Assembly: GCF_900113545.1 (NCBI RefSeq) | Contig: NZ_FOPS01000003.1 | Coordinates: 124,001-188,000, forward strand | DNA: 64,000 nt | Origin: Neisseria elongata subsp. elongata | GTDB lineage: Bacteria; Pseudomonadota; Gammaproteobacteria; Burkholderiales; Neisseriaceae | Direction: 5' to 3' | Shown: piece after piece, positions 8,689-18,473 of the stretch | Numbering within the stretch: the first letter of the stretch is position 1 | Layout of the letters: the number at the start of each line of letters is the position of its first letter | Notes under the pieces: model-generated | Databases searched by the model: none | What the model was told of the DNA's origin: nothing | Seen by the model: only the letters and a program-made list of their open reading frames with translations | Program-made: the position numbers and the translations under genes

Positions 8689-9456
8689 ATGAAAACATTA
8701 TTCACCCCGCTCAAAACCCTCTCCTGCGCCGTCGCCGTCTCACTGCTGGCCGCCTGCGCCTCCTCCAATCCCTCCGGCACGCCCGACGGCTACTACCGCG
8801 TCCAAAGCGGCGACACCCTGAACCGCATCGCCATGCGTTTCAACCAAACACCCGCCGTCCTGGCCAAATGGAACAACCTGTCCGACCCGTCGAAAATCTC
8901 CGTCGGCCAACTGCTGCGCGTGCGCCAAAACGCCGGCGGCAAAGGCGGCGCGGGCACCGCAGGCGAACAGACCGTTCCGCACAAACGGCTGCAATTCAAC
9001 CTGCCGTCGGACAACGCCGTCCTGACACGCTACGACGGCCGCAACAAAGGCATCGATTTCGACGGCAAACCGGGCGACCCGGTGAAAGCCGCGGCCGACG
9101 GAAAAATTATGTATGCAGGCAACGGCGTGCGCGGTTACGGCAACCTAATCCTCATCAGCCACAACCCCGGCACGCTGACCGCCTACGCCCACAACGACAA
9201 ACTGCTGGTCAAAAAAGGCCAGACCGTGCGGGCGGGCGACACCATCGCCACCATGGGCAGCAGCGATGCCGACCGCGTCAAACTCCACTTCGAAGTGCGA
9301 ATTAACGGCAAAGCGGTCAATCCCGAACCGCTGCTGCCCGCCCTGCCGCCGGTCGTACCGTCCGTTTCAGCCGCACCCGCACCAACACCGACGCCCGCAC
9401 CGGCAACGCCCGCCGTTGAAACCGCTCCGGCCACCGCCGAAACCGTTTCCGGCTGA
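8689..9456 (+). CDS. nlpD: NlpD-like LysM/M23 lipoprotein, probable amidase activator
   Basis: A 255-residue outer-membrane lipoprotein: signal peptide with lipobox LLAAC (Cys near residue 19), a LysM peptidoglycan-binding domain (YYRVQSGDTLNRIAMRF), then an M23 peptidase-like domain. The first zinc ligand is lost (NKGIDFDG instead of HxGxD), while YAHNDKLLV and LHFEVR remain, the pattern of NlpD/EnvC-type proteins that do not cut but activate amidases such as AmiC during daughter-cell separation. The C-terminus is a Pro/Ala/Thr-rich tail. Start at 8689 gives a proper signal sequence. Confidence 0.88.
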   Translation: MKTLFTPLKTLSCAVAVSLLAACASSNPSGTPDGYYRVQSGDTLNRIAMRFNQTPAVLAKWNNLSDPSKISVGQLLRVRQNAGGKGGAGTAGEQTVPHKRLQFNLPSDNAVLTRYDGRNKGIDFDGKPGDPVKAAADGKIMYAGNGVRGYGNLILISHNPGTLTAYAHNDKLLVKKGQTVRAGDTIATMGSSDADRVKLHFEVRINGKAVNPEPLLPALPPVVPSVSAAPAPTPTPAPATPAVETAPATAETVSG

Positions 9457-9460
9457 CAAT

Positions 9461-9490
9461 AAAGGCCGTCTGAAAATTTCAGACGGCCTT
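9461..9490. terminator. DUS-pair terminator after nlpD
   Basis: AAAGGCCGTCTGAAA directly followed by its complement with almost no loop, 5 bases after the stop codon. Confidence 0.75.
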
Positions 9491-9566
9491 ATCGCACCTT
9501 AATGTGCCGTATATGCCGTCTGCGTCAAATCGGCTAAAATAACGTTTTACCTGAAAGGAAAACGAA

Positions 9567-9824
9567 ATGCGCTACTTCGCCCTCTTTACCGTCATGGCCG
9601 TATTGACCGGCTGCTCTTGGGAAACCTACAAAAACAGCCAAGGCCAAACCACCCTGCGCCAAAAATACCCGACCGGCACCGCCGTCAGCTACGAAGACGG
9701 CACTTACTCCCGCAACATGCGCAACAACCAATACCGCCCCGAACAACATGCCATCCTGCCCGCCCGCTCCGCCGAAGAGCAAGAAGTCCGCGGCACGCAT
9801 TGGGAAAAAATCCAGCCCAAATAA
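9567..9824 (+). CDS. Small putative lipoprotein of unknown function
   Basis: An 85-residue protein with a short signal peptide and lipobox (MRYFALFTVMAVLTGCSWET; Cys at residue 16). The mature part is hydrophilic, with no recognised domain. The ATG has a strong GAAAGGAAAACGAA ribosome site. It stands alone between two DUS hairpins, upstream of glmU. I do not recognise the family; it is called from the lipobox, ribosome site and its own terminator. Confidence 0.75.
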   Translation: MRYFALFTVMAVLTGCSWETYKNSQGQTTLRQKYPTGTAVSYEDGTYSRNMRNNQYRPEQHAILPARSAEEQEVRGTHWEKIQPK

Positions 9825-9828
9825 GCAG

Positions 9829-9884
9829 AAGGCCGTCTGAAAACGCAAGGCACGCGCCAAACGCCTTTTCAGACGGCCTTTTTC
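9829..9884. terminator. DUS-pair terminator after small lipoprotein gene
   Basis: AAGGCCGTCTGAAAACG pairs with the complement ending in GGCCTTTTTCC; the T-run suits the plus-strand gene that ends at 9824. Confidence 0.8.
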
Positions 9885-9920
9885 CATTTTAAAACCGCCT
9901 TCCCCGCCGAAAGAATCCCC

Positions 9921-11294
9921 ATGTCCACAACACCCCTCAACATCGTCATCCTCGCCGCCGGCAAAGGCACGCGCATGTATTCCAAAATGCCCAAAGTGCT
10001 GCACCGCATCGGCGGCAAGCCCATGGTCGAACGCGTTATCGACACCGCCGCCGCACTCCATCCGCAAAACATCTGCGTCGTCATCGGACACGGCAAAGAC
10101 CAAGTTTTGGACACCGTCAAACGCGACGTCGTCTGGGTCGAACAAACCGAACAGCTCGGCACCGGCCACGCCGTCAAAACCGCCCTGCCACACCTTGCCG
10201 CCGAAGGCCGCACGCTGGTGCTGTACGGCGACGTTCCCCTGATTGACACCGCCACCCTCGAAACCCTGCTCGAAGCCGCCGGCAGCGAAGTCGGCCTGTT
10301 GACCGACGTCCCCGCCGACCCGACAGGCTTGGGCCGCATCATCCGCGACAGCCAAGGCAGCGTAACCGCCATCGTCGAAGAAAAAGACGCCGACGCTGCC
10401 CAAAAAGCCGTCCGCGAAATCAACACGGGCATCCTCGTCCTGCCCAACGCCAAACTCGAAAACTGGCTGAACAGCCTCTCCAGCAACAATGCCCAAGGCG
10501 AATACTACCTGACCGACCTCATCGCCAAAGCCGTTGCCGACGGCATCAAAGTCCATCCCGTCCAAGTGCGCGCCTCCCACCTCGCCGCCGGCGTAAACAA
10601 CAAACTCCAGCTCGCCGAACTCGAACGCATCTTCCAAACCGAACAGGTGCAAGCCTTGCTCAAAGCAGGCGTTACCCTGCGCGACCCCGCCCGCTTCGAC
10701 TTAAGGGGTCGTCTGAAACACGGACAAGACGTCGTAATTGACGTCAACGTCGTCCTCGAAGGCGACATCGAAATCGGCGACAACGTCGAAATCGGCGCAA
10801 ACTGCGTCATCAAAAATGCCAAAATCGGCGCAAACAGCAAAATCGCCCCCTTCTCCCACCTCGAAGACTGCGAAGTCGGACAAAACAACCAAATCGGCCC
10901 CTACGCCCGCCTGCGTCCGCAAGCCCGCCTGTCAGACGACGTACACGTCGGCAACTTCGTCGAAATCAAAAACGCCGCCATCGGCAAAGGTACCAAAGCC
11001 AACCACCTCACCTACATCGGCGACGCCGAAGTCGGTAGCAAAACCAACTTCGGCGCAGGCACGATCATCGCCAACTACGACGGCGTGAACAAATACAAAA
11101 CCGTCATCGGCGACGAAGTCCGCATCGGCTCCAACTGCGTCCTAGTCGCCCCCGTCACCCTCGGCAACAAAGTCACGACAGGCGCAGGCAGCGCGATTAC
11201 CCGCAACGTCGAAGACAACAAACTCGCCCTCGCCCGCGCCCGCCAAACCGTCATCGAAGGCTGGGTGCGTCCGGAAAAAGGCGATAAGAAATAA
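9921..11294 (+). CDS. glmU: Bifunctional GlcN-1-P acetyltransferase / UDP-GlcNAc pyrophosphorylase
   Basis: A 457-residue GlmU, the normal length. The N-terminal uridyltransferase domain (about 1-230) has [20 protein letters not shown] and QLGTGHAV. The C-terminal left-handed beta-helix (about 255-457) carries hexapeptide repeats and the acetyltransferase site around [13 protein letters not shown] and [11 protein letters not shown]. It makes UDP-GlcNAc for peptidoglycan and LOS in the cytoplasm. The linker has a variant uptake sequence, GGGTCGTCTGAA near 10707. glmS follows downstream, so the two enzymes of the same pathway are neighbours, though separated by about 165 bases. Confidence 0.98.
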   Translation: MSTTPLNIVILAAGKGTRMYSKMPKVLHRIGGKPMVERVIDTAAALHPQNICVVIGHGKDQVLDTVKRDVVWVEQTEQLGTGHAVKTALPHLAAEGRTLVLYGDVPLIDTATLETLLEAAGSEVGLLTDVPADPTGLGRIIRDSQGSVTAIVEEKDADAAQKAVREINTGILVLPNAKLENWLNSLSSNNAQGEYYLTDLIAKAVADGIKVHPVQVRASHLAAGVNNKLQLAELERIFQTEQVQALLKAGVTLRDPARFDLRGRLKHGQDVVIDVNVVLEGDIEIGDNVEIGANCVIKNAKIGANSKIAPFSHLEDCEVGQNNQIGPYARLRPQARLSDDVHVGNFVEIKNAAIGKGTKANHLTYIGDAEVGSKTNFGAGTIIANYDGVNKYKTVIGDEVRIGSNCVLVAPVTLGNKVTTGAGSAITRNVEDNKLALARARQTVIEGWVRPEKGDKK

Positions 11295-11317
11295 GGTTCG
11301 GCCGATTCCACTCTTTT

Positions 11318-11351
11318 TTCAGACGGCCTTTCCATCAAGAGGCCGTCTGAA
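11318..11351. terminator. Inverted DUS pair between glmU and glmS
   Basis: TTCAGACGGCCT at 11318-11329 and AGGCCGTCTGAA at 11340-11351. No T-run follows on the plus strand, so termination may be partial and some read-through into glmS is possible. Confidence 0.55.
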
Positions 11352-11459
11352 ACCCAAATCCGCGCCGTTCGGATGATGTAAAACGGCTTTTTACCGCTGC
11401 CGCTTCCGGGAGCCGGAACGGCAGTCATTTCGTTAATCTTTAGATACTAAGGAACTTAT

Positions 11460-13298
11460 ATGTGCGGTATCGTCGGCGCCATCCGCGCCAATCACAATGT
11501 AGTCGATTTTCTGACCGACGGTCTCAAACGCCTTGAATATCGGGGCTACGACTCGTCGGGTATCGCCGTGAACACAGACGGCAAAATCAAGCGCGTGCGC
11601 CGTGTCGGCCGCGTGCAGCTGATGGAAGACGCCGCGCGCGAAAAAGGCGTGTTCGGACACATCGGCATCGGCCATACCCGCTGGGCGACCCACGGCGGCG
11701 TAACCGAACCCAACGCCCACCCCCACATTTCCGGCGGCATGATTGCCGTCGTCCACAACGGCATCATCGAAAACTTCGAAGCCGAACGCGAACGCCTCCA
11801 ATCCTTAGGCTACACCTTCGAATCGCAAACCGACACCGAAGTCATCGCCCACAGCGTCAATCACGAATACACCCAAAACGGCGGCAAACTGTTTGAAGCC
11901 GTCCGCGCAGCCACCGCCCGTTTCCACGGCGCATACGCCATCGCCGTGATGGCGCAGGACAAACCCGAAGAAATGGTGGTCGCACGCATGGGCTGCCCGC
12001 TCTTAGTGGCATTGGGCGATCAAGAAACCTTCATCGCCTCCGACGTATCCGCCGTCATCGCCTTTACCCGCCGCATCACCTATTTGGAAGACGGCGACAT
12101 CGCCGTATTGAGCGCGAACGGCATCGAAAAACTGATCGACAAAACCGGTGCCGACACCCAACGCAAAATCAAAGTATCCGAGTTGTCGCTCGCTTCGCTG
12201 GAGTTGGGCCCGTACAGCCACTTCATGCAAAAAGAAATCCACGAACAACCGCGCGCCATCGCCGATACCGCCGAAGTGTTCCTTGACGGCGGCTTCGAAC
12301 CCGAAAACTTCGGCGCGAACGCACGCGAAGTGTTCGACGATATTCACAGCATCAAAATCCTCGCCTGCGGCACATCCTACTACGCCGCGCTGACCGCCAA
12401 ATACTGGCTCGAATCCATCGCCAAAATCCCGACCGACGTGGAAATTGCCAGCGAATACCGCTACCGCGACGTGATTGCCGATCCAAAACAATTGGTCATC
12501 ACCATTTCCCAATCCGGCGAAACCTTGGACACGATGGAAGCCCTGAAATACGCGCAGTCTTTGGGACACAAACACAGCCTGTCCATCTGCAACGTCATGG
12601 AATCCGCCCTACCGCGCGAAAGCGAATTGGTGCTGTATACCCGCGCCGGCGCAGAAATCGGCGTCGCCTCCACCAAAGCGTTCACCACGCAACTGGTCGC
12701 CCTCTTCGGCTTAGCGGTTACCTTGGGCAAACAGCGCGGCTTTGTTTCTGCAGAAAGGGCGCATGAATACGTTGAAGAGCTGCGCCAACTGCCCGGCAGC
12801 ATCCAACACGCCCTCAACCTTGAGCCGCAAATCGCCGCGTGGGCGCAAAAATTCGCCAAGAAAAACAGCGCACTGTTTTTAGGCCGCGGCATCCACTTCC
12901 CGATTGCCCTCGAAGGCGCGTTGAAGCTGAAAGAAATCACCTACATCCACGCCGAAGCGTATCCTGCGGGTGAGTTGAAACACGGCCCGTTGGCTTTGGT
13001 GGACGAGAACATGCCAGTTGTCGTGATTGCCCCGAACGACAGCCTGTTGGACAAAGTAAAAGCCAATATGCAGGAAGTCGGCGCACGCGGCGGCGAACTC
13101 TTCGTCTTCGCCGATTTGGACAGCAATTTCAACGCCACCGACGGTGTGCACGTCATCCGCGCCCCGCGTCATGTCGGCGTACTCTCGCCGATCGTACACA
13201 CCATCCCCGTGCAGCTCTTGTCTTACCACGCCGCCCTCGCACGTGGCACGGACGTGGACAAACCGCGCAACCTGGCGAAATCGGTTACGGTCGAATAA
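11460..13298 (+). CDS. glmS: Glutamine-fructose-6-phosphate aminotransferase (isomerizing)
   Basis: A 612-residue GlmS making glucosamine-6-phosphate from fructose-6-phosphate and glutamine. The catalytic cysteine follows the initiator Met ([11 protein letters not shown]). The glutaminase domain has HTRWATHG and VVHNGIIEN. Two SIS sugar-isomerase domains follow, with [18 protein letters not shown] and a C-terminal [10 protein letters not shown]. The upstream gap of about 165 bases shows a short AAGGAAC ribosome site. I found no glmS ribozyme, as expected in this group. Confidence 0.98.
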   Translation: MCGIVGAIRANHNVVDFLTDGLKRLEYRGYDSSGIAVNTDGKIKRVRRVGRVQLMEDAAREKGVFGHIGIGHTRWATHGGVTEPNAHPHISGGMIAVVHNGIIENFEAERERLQSLGYTFESQTDTEVIAHSVNHEYTQNGGKLFEAVRAATARFHGAYAIAVMAQDKPEEMVVARMGCPLLVALGDQETFIASDVSAVIAFTRRITYLEDGDIAVLSANGIEKLIDKTGADTQRKIKVSELSLASLELGPYSHFMQKEIHEQPRAIADTAEVFLDGGFEPENFGANAREVFDDIHSIKILACGTSYYAALTAKYWLESIAKIPTDVEIASEYRYRDVIADPKQLVITISQSGETLDTMEALKYAQSLGHKHSLSICNVMESALPRESELVLYTRAGAEIGVASTKAFTTQLVALFGLAVTLGKQRGFVSAERAHEYVEELRQLPGSIQHALNLEPQIAAWAQKFAKKNSALFLGRGIHFPIALEGALKLKEITYIHAEAYPAGELKHGPLALVDENMPVVVIAPNDSLLDKVKANMQEVGARGGELFVFADLDSNFNATDGVHVIRAPRHVGVLSPIVHTIPVQLLSYHAALARGTDVDKPRNLAKSVTVE

Positions 13299-13334
13299 AG
13301 GCCGTCTGAAAAAACCGGTGCTTTAACAACAAAA

Positions 13335-13362
13335 AGGCCGTCTGAAACTTTTCAGACGGCCT
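13335..13362. terminator. DUS-pair hairpin between convergent glmS and tag
   Basis: AGGCCGTCTGAA and its complement separated by four bases. The right arm overlaps the last codons and stop of tag, so one element ends both convergent genes. A further single DUS lies at about 13299. Confidence 0.7.
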
Positions 13363-13903
13363 CGATCCATTTCGGCCTGCGTTTCAAAACTTCCCGATAA
13401 ACCTTGCAGTCTTCGGTGTGCGCGCCGGGCAGGTAGCCGGTGCTCATCAAAAATTCGCCGACGATTTCGCCGCCCATGAATTTGAAGTGTTTTTTAAACA
13501 GCGCCACCCATTCTTCTTTGGTGCGCGGATGGTGCATATCGAGCCAGTTTTTGAACGAACCGCATTCCTGCCGTATCCGCCGGATTTGTTGCGCGTTGTA
13601 AATGGCGGCGTTGATTTTCAAACGGTTGCGGACGATGCCTGCGTCGGCAAGCAGCCGTTCGTGGTCGGCATCACCGAAAGCGGCGACGGTATCGATGTCG
13701 AAGCCTTTATAGGCCGTCTGAAACGCCTGCCGCTTCTTCAAAATCAAGGTCCAGCTCAGGCCCGCCTGATTGATTTCCAACACCAGCCGCTCAAACAGTC
13801 CGTTGTCGTCTTCAATCGGGAAACCGTATTGTTCCGCATGATACTGTTTGTTCGGATTGTCGCTGTCTTCGGGCAGGTTGTTGGCAAAGTCGCAATAATT
13901 CAT
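13352..13903 (-). CDS. tag: DNA-3-methyladenine glycosylase I
   Basis: A 183-residue Tag glycosylase, which removes 3-methyladenine from DNA in base excision repair. It has the N-terminal YCDFANN and YHAEQYGFP region, the helix-hairpin part LSWTLILKKRQAF, and the C-terminal GYLPGAHTEDC with the His and Cys that bind zinc. The coding sequence ends with EAV and a stop codon provided by a DUS (GAGGCCGTCTGA). Its ATG overlaps the end of bioD by four bases, so it is probably the last gene of a bioA-bioD-tag transcript. Confidence 0.95.
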   Translation of the reverse strand: MNYCDFANNLPEDSDNPNKQYHAEQYGFPIEDDNGLFERLVLEINQAGLSWTLILKKRQAFQTAYKGFDIDTVAAFGDADHERLLADAGIVRNRLKINAAIYNAQQIRRIRQECGSFKNWLDMHHPRTKEEWVALFKKHFKFMGGEIVGEFLMSTGYLPGAHTEDCKVYREVLKRRPKWIEAV

Positions 13904-14583
13904 GGTTTTTGTCCGTCCATGTATTCAAACGCGGTCTGCGGAAAATGTTGCCGCAGGTAGCGTTGCAGGTATTCGGCGGTTTCCTGTTCAATCAGCGGGT
14001 CTGCCGGCGGGAAGCGGTTGTATATCAGCATTTCGACGGCTATCCCCTGCTGTCGGCAGGCCGCCAGGCTTAACAGGGTGTGGTTGATGCTGCCGAGCCT
14101 GCCCGATGTAACCAGCACAGCGGGATAAGCTTGGGCGCGGATGAAATCGAGCGTGGTCAGGGTGTCGTCCAGCGGCACGGCCAGCCCGCCCGCGCCTTCG
14201 AGCAGGACGTAATCGTAACGTTCGGCAAGTGTGGCGGTGGCGCGGTTGATAACGGCGGGGTCGATGCGCGCTCCCGCCATGCGCGCGGCCAGATGGGGCG
14301 AGCAGGGATAGCCGAACAGGTAGGGGCAGGTGGTGCCGTCGGTGTCTTCCGGCAGCAGCGGCAGGTTTTGCAGGCGGCGGTGGACAAGGATGTCGTCGGA
14401 GATGCCCGTGCAGCCGGTCTGTACGATTTTCTGGGTAATGACGGAAAAGCCCTGCCGCATCAGCTTGGCCGCCAACCAGCCGGTGGCGACGGTTTTGCCG
14501 ATGTCTGTATCGATGCCGCCGACAAACAGGATTTTGCCCTGCTTGCGGGTTTGGAGGCCATCTGAAAACAGTTTATCCGCCAT
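13900..14583 (-). CDS. bioD: Dethiobiotin synthetase
   Basis: A 227-residue ATP-dependent carboxylase-type enzyme making dethiobiotin from 7,8-diaminopelargonate. The P-loop is [14 protein letters not shown] (about 22-35), with [13 protein letters not shown] further on. Its start overlaps the end of bioA by 11 bases and its stop overlaps tag by four, indicating translational coupling. The N-terminal residues (LFSDGLQ) derive from a mutated DUS with one change (TTCAGATGGCCT). Confidence 0.95.
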   Translation of the reverse strand: MADKLFSDGLQTRKQGKILFVGGIDTDIGKTVATGWLAAKLMRQGFSVITQKIVQTGCTGISDDILVHRRLQNLPLLPEDTDGTTCPYLFGYPCSPHLAARMAGARIDPAVINRATATLAERYDYVLLEGAGGLAVPLDDTLTTLDFIRAQAYPAVLVTSGRLGSINHTLLSLAACRQQGIAVEMLIYNRFPPADPLIEQETAEYLQRYLRQHFPQTAFEYMDGQKP

Positions 14584-15862
14584 ATTCTTCCCTCAATGCG
14601 GCAATGAGGCCGTCTGAAAGTTTGTCCAACTCATGCGGCTGCATGATAAACGGCGGCATGGTGTACACCAGCCTGCCGAAGGGGCGCAGCCACACGCCGC
14701 GTTCGACGAATTTGGGCTGGAGGCGGCGCAGGTTTACGGGTTCCCGCATTTCGACCACGCCGATGGCGCCCAGCACGCGCACCTCTTTCACCGTCGCGAT
14801 ATCGCGCGCGGGCGCAAGGGTTTCGCGCAGTTGCGCCTCAATCCGCGCCACATTTTCACGCCAGCCGCCTTCCAGCAGCAGCCTGACCGATTCGTCGGCC
14901 ACGGCGCAGGCCAGCGGGTTGGCCATAAACGTCGGCCCGTGCATAAAGCAGCCCGCCGCGCCGTTGCTGACGGTATCGGCGATATTTTTGTGCGTTACCG
15001 CGGCGGAAAGCGTGAGGTAGCCGCCAGTCAGGGCTTTGCCCAGACACATGATGTCAGGCACGACGTCTGCGTGTTCGCAGGCAAACAGCTTACCCGTGCG
15101 CCCGAAACCGGTGGCGATTTCGTCGAAAATCAACAGCACACCGTGTTCGCGGCACAAGGCCTGCGCCCGCTTCAGATATTCGGGCGTGTAAAAATACATC
15201 CCGCCCGCCCCCTGCACGACAGGTTCCACAATCAGCGCGGCGATTTCTCCGCCGTGTTTGTCCAGCAAATCCGCCAACGGCGCAACCGCCTCTTCGCGCC
15301 ACGGCTCGCCGAATTTAACCGGAGGCTGTGGCAGGAAAAACTGCACCGGCAGACGCTCGGCAAACAGGCTGTGCATTCCGGTAACGGGGTCGCACACCGA
15401 CATCGCGTGCCAAGTGTCGCCGTGATAGCCCGCCCGCAGCGCGGCAAACTTGCTGCGCTGCGTTTCTCCGCGCGCGTGCTGGTATTGCACCGCCATCTTC
15501 ATCGCCACTTCCACCGCCACCGAACCGCTGTCGGCGTAAAACACTGTGTCCAAACCCGAAGGCAGGATACCCAGCAGCGTCTGCGTCAGCTTTGCCGCCG
15601 CATCGTGGGTGAAACCGCCGAACATGACATGGCTCATCTTTTCAAGCTGGAGGACGGCGGCGCGGTTCAGACGCGGATGGTTGTAGCCGTGCACCGCCGC
15701 CCACCACGACGACATGCCGTCAAGCAGCCGCCGGCCGTCTTTCAGGGTAATCGTTACCCCGTCGGCCCGCTCGACCGGATAAACCGGCGCGGGATCGGCG
15801 GTGGAGGAATACGGATGCCAGATATGGCTGCGGTCGAGTTCGGTCAGGGTGTGTATGTCCAT
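14573..15862 (-). CDS. bioA: Adenosylmethionine-8-amino-7-oxononanoate aminotransferase
   Basis: A 429-residue PLP-dependent class III aminotransferase, third-last step of biotin synthesis. Motifs: [10 protein letters not shown] near the N-terminus, [30 protein letters not shown] and [12 protein letters not shown] with the PLP lysine. The ATG at 15860-15862 ([10 protein letters not shown]) has a GGAGAAA ribosome site at good spacing and is preferred over a start 12 codons upstream. It forms an operon with bioD and tag. No bioB, bioF or BirA box was seen in the window. Confidence 0.96.
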   Translation of the reverse strand: MDIHTLTELDRSHIWHPYSSTADPAPVYPVERADGVTITLKDGRRLLDGMSSWWAAVHGYNHPRLNRAAVLQLEKMSHVMFGGFTHDAAAKLTQTLLGILPSGLDTVFYADSGSVAVEVAMKMAVQYQHARGETQRSKFAALRAGYHGDTWHAMSVCDPVTGMHSLFAERLPVQFFLPQPPVKFGEPWREEAVAPLADLLDKHGGEIAALIVEPVVQGAGGMYFYTPEYLKRAQALCREHGVLLIFDEIATGFGRTGKLFACEHADVVPDIMCLGKALTGGYLTLSAAVTHKNIADTVSNGAAGCFMHGPTFMANPLACAVADESVRLLLEGGWRENVARIEAQLRETLAPARDIATVKEVRVLGAIGVVEMREPVNLRRLQPKFVERGVWLRPFGRLVYTMPPFIMQPHELDKLSDGLIAALREEYGG

Positions 15863-15898
15863 GTATGATTTCTCCTTTTTCCGCGCCCGTTCAAACAA

Positions 15899-15940
15899 GA
15901 GGCCGTCTGAAAATGCCGCAGGGGGTTTTCAGACGGCCTC
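15899..15940. terminator. DUS-pair hairpin between coaD and bioA
   Basis: GAGGCCGTCTGAAAA and complement with a loop of about 13 bases, downstream of coaD and just upstream of bioA. It separates coaD from the biotin operon. Confidence 0.75.
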
Positions 15941-15968
15941 CCGGTACGACAAAGGCGGCATGGCGGTT

Positions 15969-16481
15969 TCAACCGATGTTTTTATGGTCTTTCAAAATTT
16001 TTTCGTACACCGCGTCGGGCACATAACGGCGGATGATGTCGCGCCAACCCTCAGGCCCGACCAGCCCTTTCACCAAAGTGGACGACACTTCGGCAAACTC
16101 GCGCGGCGGAATCAGCAGCACGGTGGACACTTCCGGCTGCAAATCGGAATTGATGTAGCGGATGGTGCGCTCGTATTCGTAGTCCGACGCGCTGCGGATG
16201 CCGCGCACGATGTAGCCCGCCTTGACGCTGTGGGCATAATCGACCAGGAAACGGTTTTCAAAGGAATCGATGCGGACATTGGGGAAGCATGCGGTGATGT
16301 CTTCCAGCATCCGGCGGCGTTCGGCCACCGTGTAGGTGGATTTTTTGTCGGGATTGCTGCCGATGGCGACAATCAACTCGTCAAACAGGGCTTGCGCCTC
16401 GCGTATCATCCATAAATGGCCGTTGGTGGGCGGATCAAAACTGCCGGCATAAACGGCGCGGCGCATGGGCTGTGGGGACAT
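15969..16481 (-). CDS. coaD: Phosphopantetheine adenylyltransferase
   Basis: A 170-residue nucleotidyltransferase for the fourth step of coenzyme A synthesis. It has the nucleotide-binding [16 protein letters not shown] (HxGH-type) near residue 10, then [12 protein letters not shown] and SSTLVKGLV at the C-terminus, all classic CoaD signatures. A start at [10 protein letters not shown], five residues further in, is also possible. A Correia element lies about 90 bases upstream and may supply promoter activity. Confidence 0.97.
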   Translation of the reverse strand: MSPQPMRRAVYAGSFDPPTNGHLWMIREAQALFDELIVAIGSNPDKKSTYTVAERRRMLEDITACFPNVRIDSFENRFLVDYAHSVKAGYIVRGIRSASDYEYERTIRYINSDLQPEVSTVLLIPPREFAEVSSTLVKGLVGPEGWRDIIRRYVPDAVYEKILKDHKNIG

Positions 16482-16811
16482 GGTTGGTTTGATGCTTCGG
16501 CATGTAAAGCGGCAGAATAACGGGATTGTGAAGAAATGTCAAAAAGGCCGTCTGAAACAATACGGCGGTAAAATATAGTGGATTAACAAAAATCAGGACA
16601 AGGCAACGAAGCCGCAGACAGTACAGATAGTACGGCAAGGCAACGCCGTACTGGTTTAAAGTTAATCCACTATAAAACGGCTTTTGCGGTTTTCAGGCTG
16701 CCTTTATTGCAACAGCCGCAAGTCGGATACTTGTATCCGACACCTTGCTTTCAGACGGCCTCAAAGCAGCCTGAAAACAAGCCAAGTGCCCGCCAAACAG
16801 GAAAACACGCC
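16482..16811. other. Repeat-rich intergenic region between coaD and the GNAT gene
   Basis: About 330 bases with no gene. It holds a DUS (about 16545), a Correia element (16574-16674), a Kingella-type uptake sequence TTCAGGCTGCCT (16692-16703), a perfect palindrome GTCGGATAC-TT-GTATCCGAC (16722-16741), another DUS, and a hybrid AAGCAGCCTGAA (16764-16775). Confidence 0.75.
16574..16674. repeat. Correia repeat-enclosed element, internally deleted form
   Basis: 101 bases bounded by inverted TATAGTGGATTAAC ends. The interior has the usual AGGACAAGG...GCCGCAGACAGTAC...GTACGGCAAGG...GCCGTACTGG pattern but lacks the central segment with the IHF-type site, so it is the short class. Such elements are non-autonomous and inserted at TA. 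They can carry promoters or RNase III sites in transcripts. Confidence 0.93.
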
Positions 16812-17300
16812 ATGCCCCAAACCGTTACCCTTGTGCCGTACGACCCCGCACACGCCGCCGATTTGGACTACCGTCTGCACGGAGAGCAAGCACAATACTC
16901 GGTTTCGCCCCAAGAGCGGCTGCAAAACGGCCGGTTCGCCGCGCCCGACTGTTTGGCCGTAACCATTTTGTGCCAAAACCGCCCCATCGGATTTTTCATC
17001 CTTGATAAAGGCAGCGACCGCCTTACTTACAGCACCAACCCCCGCGCCGTATTGCTGCGCTCGATGTCGGTCAACCCCGCATATCAGGGTCAAGGCTGCG
17101 CCCGCGCGGCGCTGGCTGACGATAAATTGGCGCCGCTCATCCGCAGCATATTGCCCGACTGCGACGAAATCGTGTTCGGCGTACACCACGCCAACCGCGC
17201 CGCCATCGGCCTGTACCAAAGCTGCGGATTTGCCGATACGGGGCGAACCTTTATGGGCACAAAGGGGCTGCAATATATTTACAGCAAAACGATTCGGTAA
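16812..17300 (+). CDS. GNAT family N-acetyltransferase
   Basis: A 162-residue acetyl-CoA-dependent acetyltransferase. Acetyl-CoA binding motif A is VNPAYQGQGCARAAL (the Q/RxxGxG/A type), followed by VHHANRAAIGLYQSCGF, the usual motif B. Substrate unknown; the layout recalls Bacillus-type spermidine or amino-acid acetylases but no close match is claimed. The ATG at 16812 follows a weak AGGAAAA. It is surrounded by repeats on both sides. Confidence 0.85.
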   Translation: MPQTVTLVPYDPAHAADLDYRLHGEQAQYSVSPQERLQNGRFAAPDCLAVTILCQNRPIGFFILDKGSDRLTYSTNPRAVLLRSMSVNPAYQGQGCARAALADDKLAPLIRSILPDCDEIVFGVHHANRAAIGLYQSCGFADTGRTFMGTKGLQYIYSKTIR

Positions 17301-17324
17301 AAGGCCGTCTGAAACAATAAATCA

Positions 17325-17400
17325 AGCGGGTAGGTTGGGTCGCGACCCAACAACATGATTAAATCTCTTGCCAAATGTTGGGTTTGGCAACATAGCGGAA
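17325..17400. repeat. Palindromic repeat GTAGGTTGGGTCGCGACCCAAC region
   Basis: A self-complementary core GTTGGGTCGCGACCCAAC near 17335-17352, followed by a second related half ATGTTGGGTTTGGCAAC. It resembles the GTAGG-type palindromes at 61075 and 62559, all found between genes and probably REP-like. Confidence 0.6.
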
Positions 17401-17482
17401 AAACCCGAAATCATGACAATCAGGCTGCGGTTTCAGACGGCCTGTATCCTAGCGGCTTTTCAACGAAAGCGATTTGCAACCC

Positions 17483-18379
17483 ATGACCCCGTTATCCCAA
17501 GGCATCCTGCTGTGCCTGTTTTCCCAACTCTTATTCGGCGTACTCTACCTGTTCAGCCATTGGATGAAACCCTTGGGCGGCACGGACGTGTTCGCCCTGC
17601 GGATGCTGGTTATGGCGGCGGGGATATGGCTGATGATGCTGTATTCCATCGGCCTGCCCGCGCTTTGGCGTTTTGCCCGCGAACGGCTGGGCATTTGGCG
17701 CGACAGGCTGTGGTTTGCAATCGGCACCGCCAATATCGGCAGCCAGTTTTGGCTGTTTATGTGGGCGCCGGTGAACGGCGAAGGGGTGAATGTGGCCACG
17801 GGCTATTTCCTGTTCCCGCTGGTGATGATGCTGGCGGGGATGTTGTGGCTGAAAGAGCGGCCGAACCGCCTCCAACTGGCCGCGCTGATATTGGCGGCGG
17901 CCGGCGTGGCGCACGAAATCTGGACCGTGCGTTCTTTTTCGTGGACAACGCTGTGGGTGTGCGGCATGTATCCCGTTTATTACTTAGGCCGCCGCAAAAT
18001 GAATGTTCCCGCCCTTCAGGGGCTGACGCTGGATTTGACCCTGATTCTGCCCTTTGCCGCCGCATACCTGCTGTGGCGGCACGAATCGTTGGCGGTGGTG
18101 TGGCAGGAGCCGCGCTACTGGCTGCTGCTGCCGCTGCTGGGACTGTTCAGCGCGCTGGCCATGTCGGCCAATTTGAAATCGGGGCAGCTACTGCCGGTCA
18201 GCCTGTTCGGCATGTTGAGCTATGCCGAACCCGCTCTGCTGTTTTTGGCGGCAGTGTTCGTACTGCACACGCCGGTGGCCGATTCGGCCTATATCACTTA
18301 CGGCCTGATTTGGACCGGCCTGCTGCTGTTGTGCCTAAACGGCTGGTTGGCTTTCAGACGGCCTAAAGAGGCCGCCTGA
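17483..18379 (+). CDS. EamA/DMT family transporter, RarD-like
   Basis: A 298-residue inner-membrane protein with about ten hydrophobic helices in two EamA repeats. The opening MTPLSQGILLCLFSQLLFGV and the later LKSGQLLPVSLFGMLSYAEPALLFL resemble RarD. Members of the drug/metabolite transporter superfamily export small metabolites; substrate is unknown. The ATG at 17483 is preferred over a TTG three codons upstream. The last codons contain a DUS (FRRPKEAA). Confidence 0.85.
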   Translation: MTPLSQGILLCLFSQLLFGVLYLFSHWMKPLGGTDVFALRMLVMAAGIWLMMLYSIGLPALWRFARERLGIWRDRLWFAIGTANIGSQFWLFMWAPVNGEGVNVATGYFLFPLVMMLAGMLWLKERPNRLQLAALILAAAGVAHEIWTVRSFSWTTLWVCGMYPVYYLGRRKMNVPALQGLTLDLTLILPFAAAYLLWRHESLAVVWQEPRYWLLLPLLGLFSALAMSANLKSGQLLPVSLFGMLSYAEPALLFLAAVFVLHTPVADSAYITYGLIWTGLLLLCLNGWLAFRRPKEAA

Positions 18380-18473
18380 AAGACCGATCAACTTCGACGC
18401 CATCCATCATAACCTATGAAAAAACAACAAAATCCCATAATATTTGGCAACCCTAAAATTTCGAGGCAATTTT

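Noticed and set aside
11295-11459. glmS ribozyme or riboswitch in the glmS leader
   Set aside because: The leader is short, contains a DUS pair, and shows no ribozyme core; those occur mainly in Gram-positive bacteria.
14633-15868. 411-codon open frame opposite bioA
   Set aside because: Complementary to a well-defined aminotransferase; product is His/Arg-rich and domain-free.
16574-16674. Possible insertion sequence because of inverted ends
   Set aside because: Too short for a transposase; matches the Correia element pattern, as do 31213 and 40995.
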